A stretch of DNA of 64,000 bases, taken from assembly GCF_963678635.1 (NCBI RefSeq), contig NC_087063.1, positions 79,779,574 through 79,843,573 on the forward strand, read 5' to 3'. A program made the position numbers and the translations under genes. The notes beneath the pieces were generated by a model that saw nothing but the letters and a program-made list of their open reading frames with translations, searched no databases and had not been told where the DNA came from. The DNA is from Symsagittifera roscoffensis (taxonomy: Eukaryota > Xenacoelomorpha > Acoela > Convolutidae). Positions 10,507-23,100 of this stretch are shown here, piece by piece (the stretch's first letter is position 1; each line of letters starts with the position of its first letter).

Positions 10507-10757
10507 GAAACATACCAATTTTTGGTCGATACGATTAAAACATACCAATTTTTGGTCGATACGATCAAAACATACCAATTTTTGGTCAAGACGGTCAAAA
10601 CATACCAACTTTTTGTCGATACGATCGAAACATACCAATTTTTGGTCGAGACGGTTAAAACATATCAATTTTTGGTCGAGACGATCGAAATATACCAATT
10701 TTCTATCAAGACTGTCGAGACATACCAATTTTTGTTCGAGACGGTCAAAACATACAG
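10507..10757. repeat. Short 30-bp tandem array (eight or nine units)
   Basis: Units follow the pattern AAACATACCAATTTTTGGTC then GATACGATCA or GAGACGGTCA, with a 30-base period. Three overlapping ORFs (about 100 codons each, both strands) arise because 30 is divisible by three and the unit has no stops. This array ends copy A of the segmental duplication and is the small counterpart of the array of about 21 kb at 16.2 kb. Confidence 0.95.
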
Positions 10758-11654
10758 TCAGCACGTCAACCCGGGAAGCACGCTGATATATATGGGGCTG
10801 ACGCATTGAACATTATAGATAAAACTTTTGAAGAGTACAATATTTTTATAGAGTTATTTCTCTGAAACCCAACTTTATTTCTGGGAATATTTGCAAGGAC
10901 TCGATATAATATTTATGGCATCGCAAAAACTTTTGTCATTATTTTTGATCGCCAACATTGCTCTCAATAACGCAAATTTTCAAGTCATGCTCACCCTGAT
11001 ACTGTTTGGTGTTTTCAACGGGATAAAACTAGAAGTTGCTTGCCATCTAGGTCTTTTCCACTTAGGTTTTTCCCATCCTAAAAGATCCGGCTTTTTGTCT
11101 CCTTTTCACATGAGCATCAATAATTTGGTTGATGAGTGATTTTTTACTAGGTTGAGGAAGAGAACTAAAAAAGTAATCAGAAAAAAAAGAGAAACCGCTT
11201 TTGCATTTGTGGTCCTAGATGAAAACACTTTCGTTCTTTTCCAGCAAATGAACTCTTGATGAAAATGATTGACTTTCTGTTTTTCGAAATGAGTTAATTT
11301 TATCAAAAAAAAACTTTATCATAAATTGCTCTTGAAACTCATAGAGTAGTAACGTCATATATTGTTCTGCGTTGAAATTGTAGTTTAAAAAAATGAAGTG
11401 GAGTTTTTCTTTTCGGTTTCCTTGTGTACAACAGATTTTTTTCCAGCTGTCTGTTGGCAACGGTAATTGTTTATCAGTTGATGCATCAATTACATTTCAT
11501 TTCAAAAAAAATCTCCAAATGATCGTTTAAAGAAACGTTTCAGAGAAGAAAAACTTAAAATCCCTCTTATAGTTTTCCACTAGTGTCTTATGGCTGCAAG
11601 TTACGTGATATTACAATGTAGAGTATAAAAAAAAATCTGTTAGCAATTAGTTTG
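10758..11654. other. Spacer between segmental duplicates, no gene supported
   Basis: Unique AT-rich sequence. The ORF at 10,891-11,139 (82 codons) has a hydrophobic start but no recognisable domain and no paralogue in the window. I treat it as chance. Confidence 0.5.
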
Positions 11655-11942
11655 TTCACGATGACATGTTTCATTAATTTACGACAATGTAAAATAGTTT
11701 ATGAAAATTTAAAATGTGAAGTGCAAATGTAAAAAAAGCCCTGATTTCATACTAAAAGTTATTGTTATTTATAAATATTTTAAGGTTTTTTAAGTAACTT
11801 TTTCAAAAATAAAGAGCAATATTTTGTCTTTTTCTCGATTTTTTGCCAACAATTAATTTTCATATCTTGGACAGTTGATTCAAGCTAATAATGAAAAATT
11901 CTGAAAGTTTTCAGTTTCACTGCGAGGCCAAACTGTGAAATG

Positions 11943-12162
11943 GGCTCTTTTCCAGTTTCCCCCTCCCCTTTCATTTTTTCTGAAATTCATTACATGAAAG
12001 TCTTTTAAAATTTTTTTAAAAATGTTATAAGCTGCATTAAAACGTGTTAGCGTGAACAGCTGAACAAATTTTCACAACATTTCTAACATGCAAACTGCCG
12101 TGTGAACAATTTTTGAACATCTCTGTTTTTTAATTTAACAAGGGGGGAACTGGAAAAGAGCC
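11943..12162. mobile_element. MITE, GGCTCTTTTCC family, near-exact TSD
   Basis: About 220 bp with termini GGCTCTTTTCCAGTTTCCC and GGGGGGAACTGGAAAAGAGCC (trimmed: GGAACTGGAAAAGAGCC). Flanking octamers GTGAAATG (11,935-11,942) and GTGAATTG (12,163-12,170) agree at 7 of 8. Copy A has the empty site at about 5930-5945 (CTGAAAAATGGATAGG). Confidence 0.85.
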
Positions 12163-12169
12163 GTGAATT

Positions 12170-12375
12170 GGATAGGCGCACAATTTTGTGTCTGTATGTT
12201 CCTGGATTCCAGGGAGAAGTCTTTGAACATTTTCTAAAACCTAAATGAATTTCAATTACAAATTTTTTGTGGGCTGCGCGTACAAATACCTGTAACGTAG
12301 TTTTGCGGCACATTAGTTTTGCAATTATAGGTAGATGTTCCGAAGTCCACTTACAGTTGCGGATTCCACAACTAA
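12170..12375. repeat. Dispersed GGATTCCGC-family repeat
   Basis: It starts GGATAGGCGCACAATTTTGT and continues with GTATGTTCCTGGATTCCAG, then TAGTTTTGCGGCACATTAG and GCGGATTCCAC. This is the counterpart of 5940-6185 with extra sequence after the first block. Confidence 0.6.
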
Positions 12376-12713
12376 AGTTTACTAAACACCTATAATATTA
12401 TTTGTATATGGGTTCCTATAAATTTCGCATTTCTTAAACAAATTATTGTGGTTTTTAATAGACGTTTGAAAAAAACCTTCAAGCTTAGAATCTAAAACTT
12501 GAACTAATTTATGTCGAGCCTCGGTATTTATTTAAATATTTTGAGTAGCTGATTTTATTGAAATTTTTATGTGTTCAGCCAGCTTCTGCCGTGTGTTTAG
12601 AATTTGTTCAGATTACTGTTCACATGAAACAGTTGAAATACTGAAATGTTCAGTTGCTCACAAATGTGAGATTATGAAAAATGTTGAAAAGGTTGATTTC
12701 CAAAATGGGAATT

Positions 12714-12926
12714 GGCTCTTTTTCTTTTTCCCTCCACATCACGCAAGTTTCAATTTATTAGTGTAACGAGTGATTTTACGAGGTTGAGTCTGATCACTAA
12801 ATATGTTTGTCGTGGCATTATTAGTCTCATAATAAGTCTCATGTAAATTTTCATAACAATCGGACAATGTGGTCAACAAAATAACTTGTAAAAAATTGCA
12901 GGTGGGGGGTGAAAGGAAAAAGAGCC
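12714..12926. mobile_element. MITE, C/G-rich TIR family
   Basis: Termini GGCTCTTTTTCTTTTTCCC and GGTGAAAGGAAAAAGAGCC, 213 bp. Flanking octamers TGGGAATT / TAGGAAAT agree at 6 of 8. The empty site in copy A is at about 6516-6535 (CCAAAATATGAATTGAG). Confidence 0.8.
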
Positions 12927-13080
12927 TAGGAAATGAATTGTTTTGAATTGTCTTGAATTGAAAGTTTTGTAACAAACTTACGTCCTGCTTATCCGGAATC
13001 ATGCTCACAATTTTTGATAAGGAGTTCTGTAAGTATTTTGGTTGCATTATTGTTTTTCTCCAGTATAGGGCTCATTTTTT

Positions 13081-13512
13081 GGCTCTTTTCCAGTTACCCA
13101 TCTCCCTCTTAAAATAACAAAACAAAGCTGTTCAAAAAGTGTTCACAGGTCACTTTGGGGCTCTTTTTCCTTCCCCCCCCCCCCAACTGCAAATTTTTAC
13201 ATGCTAATTTGTTGACCACATTGTCCAATTGTTATGAAAGTTACAGACTAATAAGGCCACGACAAACATATTTGGTCTTCATACTCAACCTCGTAAAACC
13301 ACTCGTTACACTAATAAATTGAAGCTCGTGTGAGGTGGGGGGGGGGGGGGGGAGGAAAAAGAGATTACTTTGCACATTGTTTTTATTGCAAAATTTTGTT
13401 TTTATGTTTACACTGACACTTTTTAATGCAGTTTTAAACAAAAAAATTAATGTTTTATAAATTTTCATACATTGAGTTTCAGAAAAAATCAAAGAAGGAA
13501 CTGTAAAAGAGC
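13081..13512. mobile_element. MITE split by a younger MITE
   Basis: The outer element (GGCTCTTTTCCAGTTACCC to GGAACTGTAAAAGAGCC) is the counterpart of 6673-6886. It is interrupted at 13,159-13,365 by a C/G-rich-TIR element in reverse orientation (GGCTCTTTTTCCTTCCCCC to GGAGGAAAAAGAG). The flanks share ACTTTG, CACTTTGG on the left and TACTTTGC on the right. Copy A shows the uninterrupted outer element, proving the order of insertion. Confidence 0.85.
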
Positions 13513-13659
13513 CCTATTTTTCCCATGACCTGCGAAGTTTTTTTTGTTGTCATTATTTAACATTACACAAATTGGGATACGTGCCAATCAGGCTTTGAAA
13601 AGCATTTGTGGCCTATATATGTAGCCACCTTCATTACACCATAAAGAAATTGCTTATTT

Positions 13660-13874
13660 GGCTCTTTACCAGTTCCCTCTTTCATTTTTTTGAAACTTAT
13701 TAGATGAGAACTATTTAGAAATAATTTTCATGTTATAACATACTTTAACACGTGTCAGCATGAACAGCAGAACAGATTTTCACAACATTTCTTACATGCA
13801 AAATGCCGTGTGAACAGTTTTTGAACAGCTTTATTTTTAAGTCTTACGAGGGGCTGGGAAACTGGAAAATAGCC
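13660..13874. mobile_element. MITE, GGCTCTTTTCC family
   Basis: GGCTCTTTACCAGTTCCC to GGGAAACTGGAAAATAGCC. Flanking octamers GCTTATTT (13,652-13,659) and ACTTATTT (13,875-13,882) agree at 7 of 8. It is shared with copy A (7034-7246), so the insertion predates the segmental duplication. Confidence 0.85.
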
Positions 13875-14019
13875 ACTTATTTGAGGTAGGGGGAGGGAGG
13901 AGATGCAATGAGGGATCCGAGTAATTAGTAAAGCTACTTTTTGAAAACGAACCAATTGAGTTGTGTTCTAAAGTCCAACTCATAGAGTAATTTTAGATAG
14001 GGTAATTTTAGAATTTGCG

Positions 14020-14240
14020 GCTCTTTTCCAAACCCCCTCTTTTGAGTTTCCATTTTAGAGTTTCCATTTTACGTTGTCATAATGGGTAATTAAATTTTGC
14101 TTGGTGAAAAAACTATTTATAGCGAACGCATTTGTTCTTCATGACCTGTTTTGTAACATCACGCCTTCAGCCATAATAACGCGTAAGACAATTTAAAAAA
14201 TCAAAAATTTGAAATGTAGGGGGACTGAGTGGAAAAGAGC
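14020..14240. mobile_element. MITE-like element, counterpart of 7341-7558
   Basis: GGCTCTTTTCCAAACCCCC on the left and GAGTGGAAAAGAGCC on the right. The interior is shared with 7341-7558. It is present in both duplicates, so it predates the duplication. Confidence 0.6.
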
Positions 14241-14349
14241 CAATGAATTACTTCAAAAATTCCTTTGTCTTTTGATAAAAATGATAACTTTCAAAAACTG
14301 AGCAACTTGGTTTTCGTTAGCATCTTTGTTGCAGCAATTCTCACTTTGT

Positions 14350-14625
14350 TCAAAATATTTGAATACTCAGCTTGCTTCGGGATTTTTCACATGTTTTTTG
14401 ACACTCTGTAAAACTATGATACATGTTTAATCGAGGCGGCATTGGACACTCGTAAGTTACGACACACTTTCCATTGAGGAATTTGTACCTTGAGTTGAAG
14501 ACACCGCAAAAACGAGCCGGACCAGTGTAGACACATGTCGTGTTAATATAAGTAAACGTATATGCACAGCTGACATTTAAGAATAAAAATTTAAACAAAA
14601 AAGTTTTCAGGAGATAACAAGTCAT
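14350..14625 (-). CDS. Secreted Kunitz-type inhibitor-like protein, copy B (tail truncated)
   Basis: The product has 91 residues and is a paralogue of 7994-8329 in the duplicated segment. The signal peptide (MTCYLLKTFLFKFLFLNVS) and all six Kunitz cysteines are kept with the same spacing (8-13-5-14-3), and the residue after the second cysteine is again Gly. The core NSRYKFLNGKCVVTYECPMP is nearly identical to copy A. A one-base deletion after KLS changes the frame, so the basic tail of copy A is replaced by IQIF and a stop. The DNA still encodes a relative of the lost tail in another frame. The domain itself is intact, so this may be functional and secreted, or an early pseudogene. The deletion could also be an assembly indel. 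Confidence 0.75.
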   Translation of the reverse strand: MTCYLLKTFLFKFLFLNVSCAYTFTYINTTCVYTGPARFCGVFNSRYKFLNGKCVVTYECPMPPRLNMYHSFTECQKTCEKSRSKLSIQIF

Positions 14626-14912
14626 GCTTTTTACTTTTTACTAAGAAAAGACTCATGCATTTTGGTGATCTAATTAACTAAAATGATTCAACATTGATGT
14701 GCCGCACGCGTGCATTTTTTGAACAGAAATCACAATTCTTCAAAGCAAAAACAACAAGTTTTAAAAATTGAAGATTTGACTATTTTCCTTCTCGTCCCGA
14801 CCTTCCTTTTTTCTCAAGCCATTTTTTGGTATAACCAATGGCTTAACACGATTATGCATGAAACCCAAATGTGTTTGAAATAGTTTAATTAGTCAGCATA
14901 CACTTTGTAATT

Positions 14913-15128
14913 GTTTTTTCTTTCTCCTTTCCCTCCCCCACCTGCTAATTTTTAGAATTAAAATTACTGTTCACATAATCCGATTGTCGTGAAAATTGAC
15001 ATGCAGACTGATTGAGCGATGGCACACATGTTTAGTCTTCGTATTTTACCTAGTAAAACCACTCGTTAGACCATAAAATTGATGCTCATGTGAGGTGGAG
15101 AGGGGGGAAGGGGGGAAGAAAAAGAGCC
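14913..15128. mobile_element. MITE, C/G-rich TIR family, reverse orientation
   Basis: The left end is degenerate (TTTTTTCTTTCTCCTTTCCC) and the right end is GGGGGGAAGAAAAAGAGCC. The interior is the reverse complement of 8497-8700 (GACATGCAGACTGATTGAG, CACTCGTTAGACCATAAAAT). Copy A lacks it between the matching flanks near 9234 and 9350. Confidence 0.7.
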
Positions 15129-15709
15129 AAATTTTTTCATTATTTAAAAAGTATTATTGTCTTGAGCTTAAAATTAATAAGATGCTTCACCTCAGATTAT
15201 TTTTTGTAAAATTATGGAGGTCTAAAGATCGCCATTTTGTGACAATTAAACCTCGATACACTTCGCGCTATTAACGCCTAAGCTGAGGTTTAATCCGTCT
15301 TGAACGTCGTTCCATATTGGTTGAAGCAAGTTTTTTTGCCATAATTGAGTTGTTACTAGGCGCAAACTTTATCATTTTGCACTTAATATGGCGTGTGGGG
15401 GGATCTCTATCACAAAACTCTCCATTTAAAACAATTGTAATTTTCAATTAGATTTAAAATTTTGATGTTTTTACTGCTCCATAGTCCTTAAAAGGCAGTC
15501 GGAACAGTTAGGGCTTCGCGCTGATACGAGCAGTTTTGTTGTTTGTTTTTCAGCTAAAGTATTAAAACATTGTGAGCAGGTTCGGATCCAGAATTTTTGA
15601 ATTTTCGAGGACACGAATTTTCAAAAGTTTTGTGAAGCTTTACTTTACCACCTACACTTTTTTTTCAAGCTCTCTCAAAATAATTTTTGAAAAAGTCGGC
15701 TAATAATCC

Positions 15710-15746
15710 TACACACACAAACACACACACACAAAGAAAGAGAGAG

Positions 15747-15777
<31 letters not shown>

Positions 15778-15780
15778 TCG
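15710..15780. repeat. CA/GA compound microsatellite (copy B)
   Basis: (CA)n followed by (GA)n in the same position and order as 9880-9980 in copy A, shorter in the CA part. Confidence 0.95.
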
Positions 15781-16510
15781 CATAAAAAGGCCTAATGCTT
15801 GGAAACGTTTAACAAGTCAGCGTCCTAATGTTCATAACAATCCAAAAATGGCAGCGAAATTTTCACTTATGGATATTTTCCTAGCTGACTTAATTAATTT
15901 TTCGAGGAGAAGAGAAAACTCTAGAGACAATTTGCAAAAAAATCCCGGGCTACTGGAGAATTATCTAAAAAAGGCCCTTTTTAATTTTCCGCCACACCTG
16001 TTATAACTTATTATTACTCTACGAAAAATACCCGGAATACAATCCGTATGGGAATCCGTCTAAAATCTCTTGTCTCAAATAAAAAGAAACGCGATAGAAA
16101 ATTTAATTGATAACTGCTCATCTTGTATCAAATGGTCGACAATGATATTGCACATACTGAGGCGTAATAACGTCTTCTCTGGTGCCGTCGTATAATAATA
16201 ACCTTCAAAACATACCAATTTTTGATCGAGATGATCAAAACATACCAATTTTTGGTCGAGACGATCGCAACATACCAATTTTTGGTCGAGACAGTCGAAG
16301 CATACTACTTTTCACTCGAGACGATCAAAACATACCAATTTTTGGTCGAGACGATCGCAACATACCAATTTTTGGTCGAGACAGTTGAACCATACTACTT
16401 TTCACTCGAGACGATCGAAACTTGCCGGTTTTTAGTCAAACGATCGAAAAGATTAAAACATACTAATTTTTGATCGAGACGGTCGAAACATACCAATTTT
16501 TGGTCGTAAA

Positions 16511-17140
16511 TATTTTTGCAACGTTCCACTTTTTGGTGGAGACGGTCAAAACATACTAAATTTCACTCGAGACGGTCAAAATATGCCAGTTTTTGGTCAA
16601 GACGGTCGAAACAGACCAACTTTGGGTCAAGACGATCGAAAGAAACCAATTTTGTGTCGATAAGATTAAAACATACTAATTTTTGATCGAAACGGTCGAA
16701 ACATACCAATTTTTGGTCGTACATATTTTTGCAACGTTTCACTTTTTGGTGGAGACGGTCAAAACATACTAAATTTCACTCGAGACGGTCGAAATATGCC
16801 AGTTTTTGGTCAAGACGGTCGAAACATACCAACTTTGGGTCAAGACGATCGAAAGAAACCAATTTTGTGTCGATAAGATTAAAACATACTAATTTTTGAT
16901 CGAGACGGTCGAAACATACCAATTTTTGGTCGTACATATTTTTGCAACGTTCCACTTTTTGGTGGAGACGGTCAAAACATACTAAATTTCATTCGAGACG
17001 GTCGAAATATGCCAGTTTTTGGTCAAGACGGTCGAAACATACCAACTTTGGGTCAAGACGATCGAAAGAAACCAATTTTGTGTCGATACGATCAAAACAT
17101 ACCAATTTTTGGTCGAGACGATCGGAACATACCAATTTTT
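16511..17140. repeat. 213-bp higher-order repeat, three copies, inside the array
   Basis: The marker TATTTTTGCAACGTT recurs at 16,511, 16,724 and 16,937, giving a 213-bp period (seven 30-bp units plus three bases). The copies are nearly identical, so this block amplified more recently than the surrounding units. Confidence 0.85.
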
Positions 17141-20100
17141 AGTCAAAATGGTCGAAAAATACTAAACTTTGGTTGATAGAATCAAAACATACCAATTTTT
17201 GGTCCAGAGGATCGAAACATACCAATTTTCACTCGAGATGGTCGAAACTTGCCAGTTTTCGGTCAAGACTGTCGAAACGTACCAAATTTTTGTCGATACG
17301 ATCAAAACATACCAATTTTTGGTCGAAACGTTCGAAACATACCAATTTTTGCTCGATAAAAATAAAACATACCAATTTTTGTTTGATACGGGCGAAACAT
17401 GCCAATTTCTGATTGATACGATTTTTTGGTCGAGACGGTCAGGACATACCAGTTTTTGGTCGCTACGATCATAACATATCAGTTTTTGGTCGAGACGGTC
17501 AGCACATACAAATTTTAGGTCGATACGATCATACCGCACCAACCTTAGGTCGATACGGTCATGACACACTAATTTTGTGCCGTTACGGTCAAGACAAACC
17601 AATATTTGTTTGATAAAATAAAAAAAAAAACAATTTTTGTTCGAGACGGTCAAAACTAGTCAGTTTTCGGTCAAGACTGTTGAAAAATACCAACTTTTCA
17701 TCGATATTGTCGAAACGTATCAATTTTGGTCGATACGATTGAAAAATACCAATTTTTGGTCGAGACGGTCGAAACATACCATTTTTTGGTCTATAAAATC
17801 AAAACATAAACCAATTTTTGGTCCAGACTGCCGAAACATACCAATTTCTGGTCAATACACTCAAACATACTAATTTTGGTCGAGACGGTCAAAACATAGC
17901 AATATTTAGTCGCTAGAATCATAGCATACCAGTTTTTAGTCAAACGGTCGAAATTTACCAATTTTGATCGATACGTTCAAAAAACATCAATTTTTGATCG
18001 AGACGGTCGAAACATGCCAATTTTCAGTCAAAAAATCAGAACTTGCCAATTTTTAGTCGAAACTATCAAAGCATACCAATTTTTGGTCGAGGCGGTCGAA
18101 ACAAACCAATTTTTAGTCGGAACGATCGCAACGTACCAATTTTTGGTCAAGACGGTCAAAACATACTAAACTTCACTCGAGCCGGTCGAAACATGCCCGT
18201 CTTCCGTCAAGACGGTCAAAACATCCCAATTTTGGGCCAAAACGATCGGAACATACCACATTTTGGTCGATAGGATCAAAACAAACCAATTTTGGGTCGA
18301 GACGGTCGAATCATACCAAATTTTGGTTGATAAATTCAAATAATACCAATTTTTGGTCGAGACGATCGAAACATACTATTTTTTGTTCGAGACGTTCGAA
18401 ACATACCAAACTTTGGTTGATAAAATCAAATCATACCATTTTTTGGTCGAGACAATCGAAACAAACTTTAAGTCGATACGATCAAAACAAACCAATTTTG
18501 GGTCGAGTTGGTCGAAACATACCAAATTTTGGTTGATAATATCAAATCATACCAATTTTTGGTCAAGACCATCGAAACATACCAATTTCAGGTATATACG
18601 ATCATAACACAACAATTTTGTGCCGATACGGTCGAAATAACCCAAATTTTGTTTGATAAAATCAAAACATACCAGTTTTTGGTCGAGACGGTCGGAACAA
18701 TCCAGTTTTTGGTCAAGACTAACAAAAAATACCAAATTTTCATCGATATGGTCGAAGCATACCAATTTTTGGTCGAGACGCTCAAAACATACCAAATTTT
18801 GGTCTATAAAATCAAAACATAAACCAATTTTTGGTCCAGACTGTCGAAATATACCAATTTCGATACACTCAAACATACCAACTTTTCATCGATATTGTCG
18901 AAACGTATCAATTTTGGTCGATACGATTGAAAAATACCAATTTTTGGTCGAGACGGTCAGAACATAGCAATTTTTAGTCGCTAGAATCATAGCTGACCAG
19001 TTTTTAGTCAAATGGTCGAAATTTACCAATTTTGATCGATATGATCAAGAAACATCAATTTTTGATCGAGACGGTCGAAACATGCCAATTTTTGGTCAAA
19101 AAATCAAAACTTACCAATTTTTAGTCAAAACTATTAAAGCATACCAGTTTTTGGTCGAGGCGGTCGAAAAAAAAGCGATTTTTAGTCGGAACGATCGCAA
19201 CGTACCAATTTTTGGTCAAGACGGTCAAAACATACTAAACTTCCATCGAAACGGTCGAAATTTGCCAGTTTTCCGTCAAGACGGTCAAATCATACCAATT
19301 TCGGGTCAAGACGAACGAAACATACCAACTTTTGGTCGATAGGATCAAAACAAACCAATTTTGGATCGAGACGGTCGAATCATACCAAATTTTGGTTGAT
19401 AAAATCAAATCATACCAATTTTTGGTCGAGACGATCGAAACATACTATTTTTTGTTCGAGACGGTCGAAACATACCAAACTTTGGTTGATAAAATCAAAT
19501 CATACCAATTTTTGGTCGAGACAATCGAAATAAACTTCAAGTCGGTACGATCAAAACACATCAATTTTGGGTCGAGACGGTCGAAACATACCAAATTTTG
19601 ATTGATAATATCAAATCATGCCAACTTTTGGTCAAGACGATCGAAACATACATACCAATTTCAGCTATATACGATCATAACACACCAATTTTGTGCCGAT
19701 ACGGTCGAAACAACCCAAACTTTGTTTGATAAAATCAAAACATACCAGTTTTTGGTCGAGACGGTCGGAATAATCCAGTTTTTGGTCAAGACTAACGAAA
19801 AATACCAAATTTTTATCGATATGGTCGAAACATACCAATTTTTGGTCAAGACGGTCGAAACATACCAATTTTTGTTTGATAAAATCAAAACATACCAAGT
19901 TTTGCTCGAGAATATCGAAACATACCAGATTCCGGTCGATACGATCAAAACATACCATTTTTTGGTCGAGACGGTCGGAATATACCCCTTTTTGGTCGCT
20001 ACGATCAGAGCAAACCAGTTTTTAGTTAAACGGTCGAAACTTACCAATTTTTGATCGATACGATCAAAACATACCAATTTTTGATCGAGACGGTCGAAAC

Positions 20101-23100
20101 AAACCAATTTTTGGTCGATACGATCAACACATACTAATTTTCACTCGAGACGGACAAAACATGCCAGTTTTCGGTAAAGAAATCAAAACATTCCAATTTT
20201 TAGTCGAAAATATCAAAGCATACCAATTTTTGTTCGAGGCGGTCGAAACAAACCAATTTTTAGTCGAGACAATTGCAACGTAACAATTTTTGGTCGAGAC
20301 AGTCAAAACATACTAAACTTCAATCGAGACGGTCGAAACATGTCAGTTTTCCGTCAAAACGGTCAAAACATACCAATTTTGGGTCAAGACGATCGAAACA
20401 TACCAATTTTTGGTCGATATGATCAAAGCAAACCAATTTTTGGTCGAGATGATCGAACCATGCCTAGTTTTGTTCGAGACGGTCGAAACATACCAATTTT
20501 TGTTTGATAAAATCAAAACATACCAATTTTTGCTCGAGAATGTCAAAACATACCAGTTTCCGGTCGATACGATCAAAACATACCATTTTTTGGTCGAGAC
20601 GGTCGGAACATACCACTTTTTGGTCGCTACGATCATAGCAAACCAGTTTTTAGTCAAAAGGTCGAAACTTACCAATTTTTGATCGATACGATCAAAACAT
20701 ACCAATTTTGGGTCAAGACGATCGAAACATACCAATTTTTGGTCGATATGATCAAAGCAAACCAATTTTTGGTCGATATGGTCGAAATATACCAATTTTT
20801 GGTCGAGACGGTCGAAACATACCATTTTTTGTTTGATAAAATCAAAACATACCAAATTTTGCTCGAGACTGGCGAAACATACCAGTTTCTGGTCAATACG
20901 ATCAAAACATACCAATTTTTGGTCGAGACGGTCAGAATATACCAATTTTTGGTCACTTCGATCATAGCAAACCAGTTTTTAGTCAAAAGGTCGAAACTTA
21001 CCAATTTTTGATCGATACGATCAAAACATACCAATTTTTGATCGAGACGGTCGAAACATACCAATTTTTGGTCGATACGATCAACACATACTAATTTTCA
21101 CTCGAGACGGACAAAACATGCCAGTTTTCGGTAAAGAAATCAAAACAAACCAATTTTTAGTCGAAACTATCAGAGCATACCAATTTTTGGTCGAGGCGGT
21201 CGAAACAAACCAATTTTTAGTCGAGACAATCGCAACGTAACATTTATTGGTCGAGACGGTCAAAACATACTAAACTTCAATCGAGACGGTCGAAACATGT
21301 CAGTTTTCCGTCAAAACGGTCAAAACATACCAATTTTGGGTCAAGACGATTGAAACATACCAATTTTTGGTCGATATGATCAAAGCAAACCAATTTTTGG
21401 TCGAGATGATCGAACCATACCTAGTTTTGTTCGAGACGGTCGAAACAAACCAAAGTTTAGTTGATAGAATCAAAGCATAACAGTTTCTAGTCGAGAAGAA
21501 CGAAACATGCCAATTTTCACTCGAGACGGTCGGAACAAGCCATTTTTTAGTCAAGACTGTCGAAAAATACTAAATTTTTGTCGATATGGTCGAAATATAC
21601 CAATTTTTGGTCGAGACGGTCGAAACATACCAATTTTTGTTTGATGAAATCAAAACATACCAATTTTTGCTCGAGACTGGCGAAACATACCAGTTTCTGG
21701 TCAATACGATCAAAACATACCAATTTTTGGTCGAGACGGTTAGAACATACCACTTTTTGGTCACTTCGATCATAGCAAACCAGTTTTTAGTCAAACGGTC
21801 GAAACTTACCAATTTTTGATCGATACGATCAAAACAAACCAATTTTTGATCGAGACGGTTGAAACCTACCAATTTTTTGGTCGATACGATCAAAACATAC
21901 TAATTTTTGGTCGAGACCGTCGAAACATACCAATTTTCACCCGATTCGGACAACACATACCAATTTTTGCTTGATAAAAAAAAACATACCAATTTTTGTT
22001 TGATACAGGCGAAACATACCAATTTCTGATTGATACGATCAAAATAGAAGATTTTTTGGTCGAGACGGTCAGGACATACCAGTTTTTGGTCGCTACGATC
22101 ATAACATATCAGTTCTTGGTTGAGACGGTCAGCACATACAAATTTTAGGTCGATACGATCATACCGCACCACTTTAGGTCGATACGGTCATAACACACTA
22201 ATTTTGTGCGGTTACGGTCAAAACAAACCAAACTTTGTTTGATAAAATCAAAAAAAAAACAATTTTTGTTCGAGACGGTCAAAACTAGCCAGTTTTCGGT
22301 CAAGACTGTTGAAAAATACCAACTTTTCATCGATATAGTCGAAACGTATCAATTTTGGTCGATACGGTCGAAATATACCATTTTTTGGTCTATAAAATCA
22401 AAACATAAACCAATTTTTGGTCCAGACTGTCGAAACGTACCAAATTTTTGTCGATACGATCAAAACATACCAATTTTTGGTCGAAAAGTTCGAAACATAC
22501 CAATTTTTGCTCGATAAAAATAAAACATACCAATTTTTGTTTGATACGGGCGAAACATGCCAATTTCTGATTGATACGATTTTTTAGTCGAGACGGTCAG
22601 GACATACCAGTTTTTGGTCGCTACGATCATAACATATCAGTTCTTGGTTGAGACGGTCAGCACATACAAATTTTAGGTCGATACGATCATACCGCACCAA
22701 CTTTAGGTCGATACGGTCATAACACACTAATTTTGTGCGGTTACGGTCAAAACAAACCAAACTTTGTTTGATAAAATCAAAAAAAAAACAATTTTTGTTC
22801 GAGACGGTCAAAACTAGCCAGTTTTCGGTCAAGACTGTTGAAAAATACCAACTTTTCATCGATATAGTCGAAACGTATCAATTTTGGTCGATACGGTCGA
22901 AATATGCCAGTTTTTGGTCAAGAAATCAAAACATACCTGTTTTTAATCGAAACTATCAAAGCATACCAATTTTTGGTCGAGGCGGTCGAAACAAACCAAT
23001 TTTTGGTCGAGACAATCGCAACGTACCAGTTTTTGGTCGAGACGGTCAAAACATACTAAACTTCACTCGAGCCGATCGAAACATGCCCGTCTTCCGTCAA

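Larger units (their letters stand above)
5700..10757. repeat. Segmental duplication, copy A (about 5 kb)
   Basis: This block aligns collinearly with 11,655-16,500. Shared landmarks in order are TTTATGACAATGTAAA, GCCCTGATTTCATACT, GGATAGGCGC-CAATTTTGT, the run of GGCTCTTTTCC elements, the Kunitz ORF, a CA/GA microsatellite, ACCTGTTATAACTTATTATT and finally 30-bp repeats. The copies are diverged by substitutions, small indels and several element insertions private to one copy. Copy A ends in only eight or nine 30-bp units. Confidence 0.85.
11655..16500. repeat. Segmental duplication, copy B (about 5 kb)
   Basis: This is the partner of 5700-10,757, in the same orientation and offset by about 5.9 kb. 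It carries its own Kunitz ORF, private insertions at 11,943, 12,714 and 13,159, and empty sites for copy A's insertions at 8497 and 8738. Its right end runs directly into the large 30-bp array: the junction reads ATAACCTTC followed by repeat units, whereas copy A has about 75 additional bases before its first unit. Confidence 0.85.
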
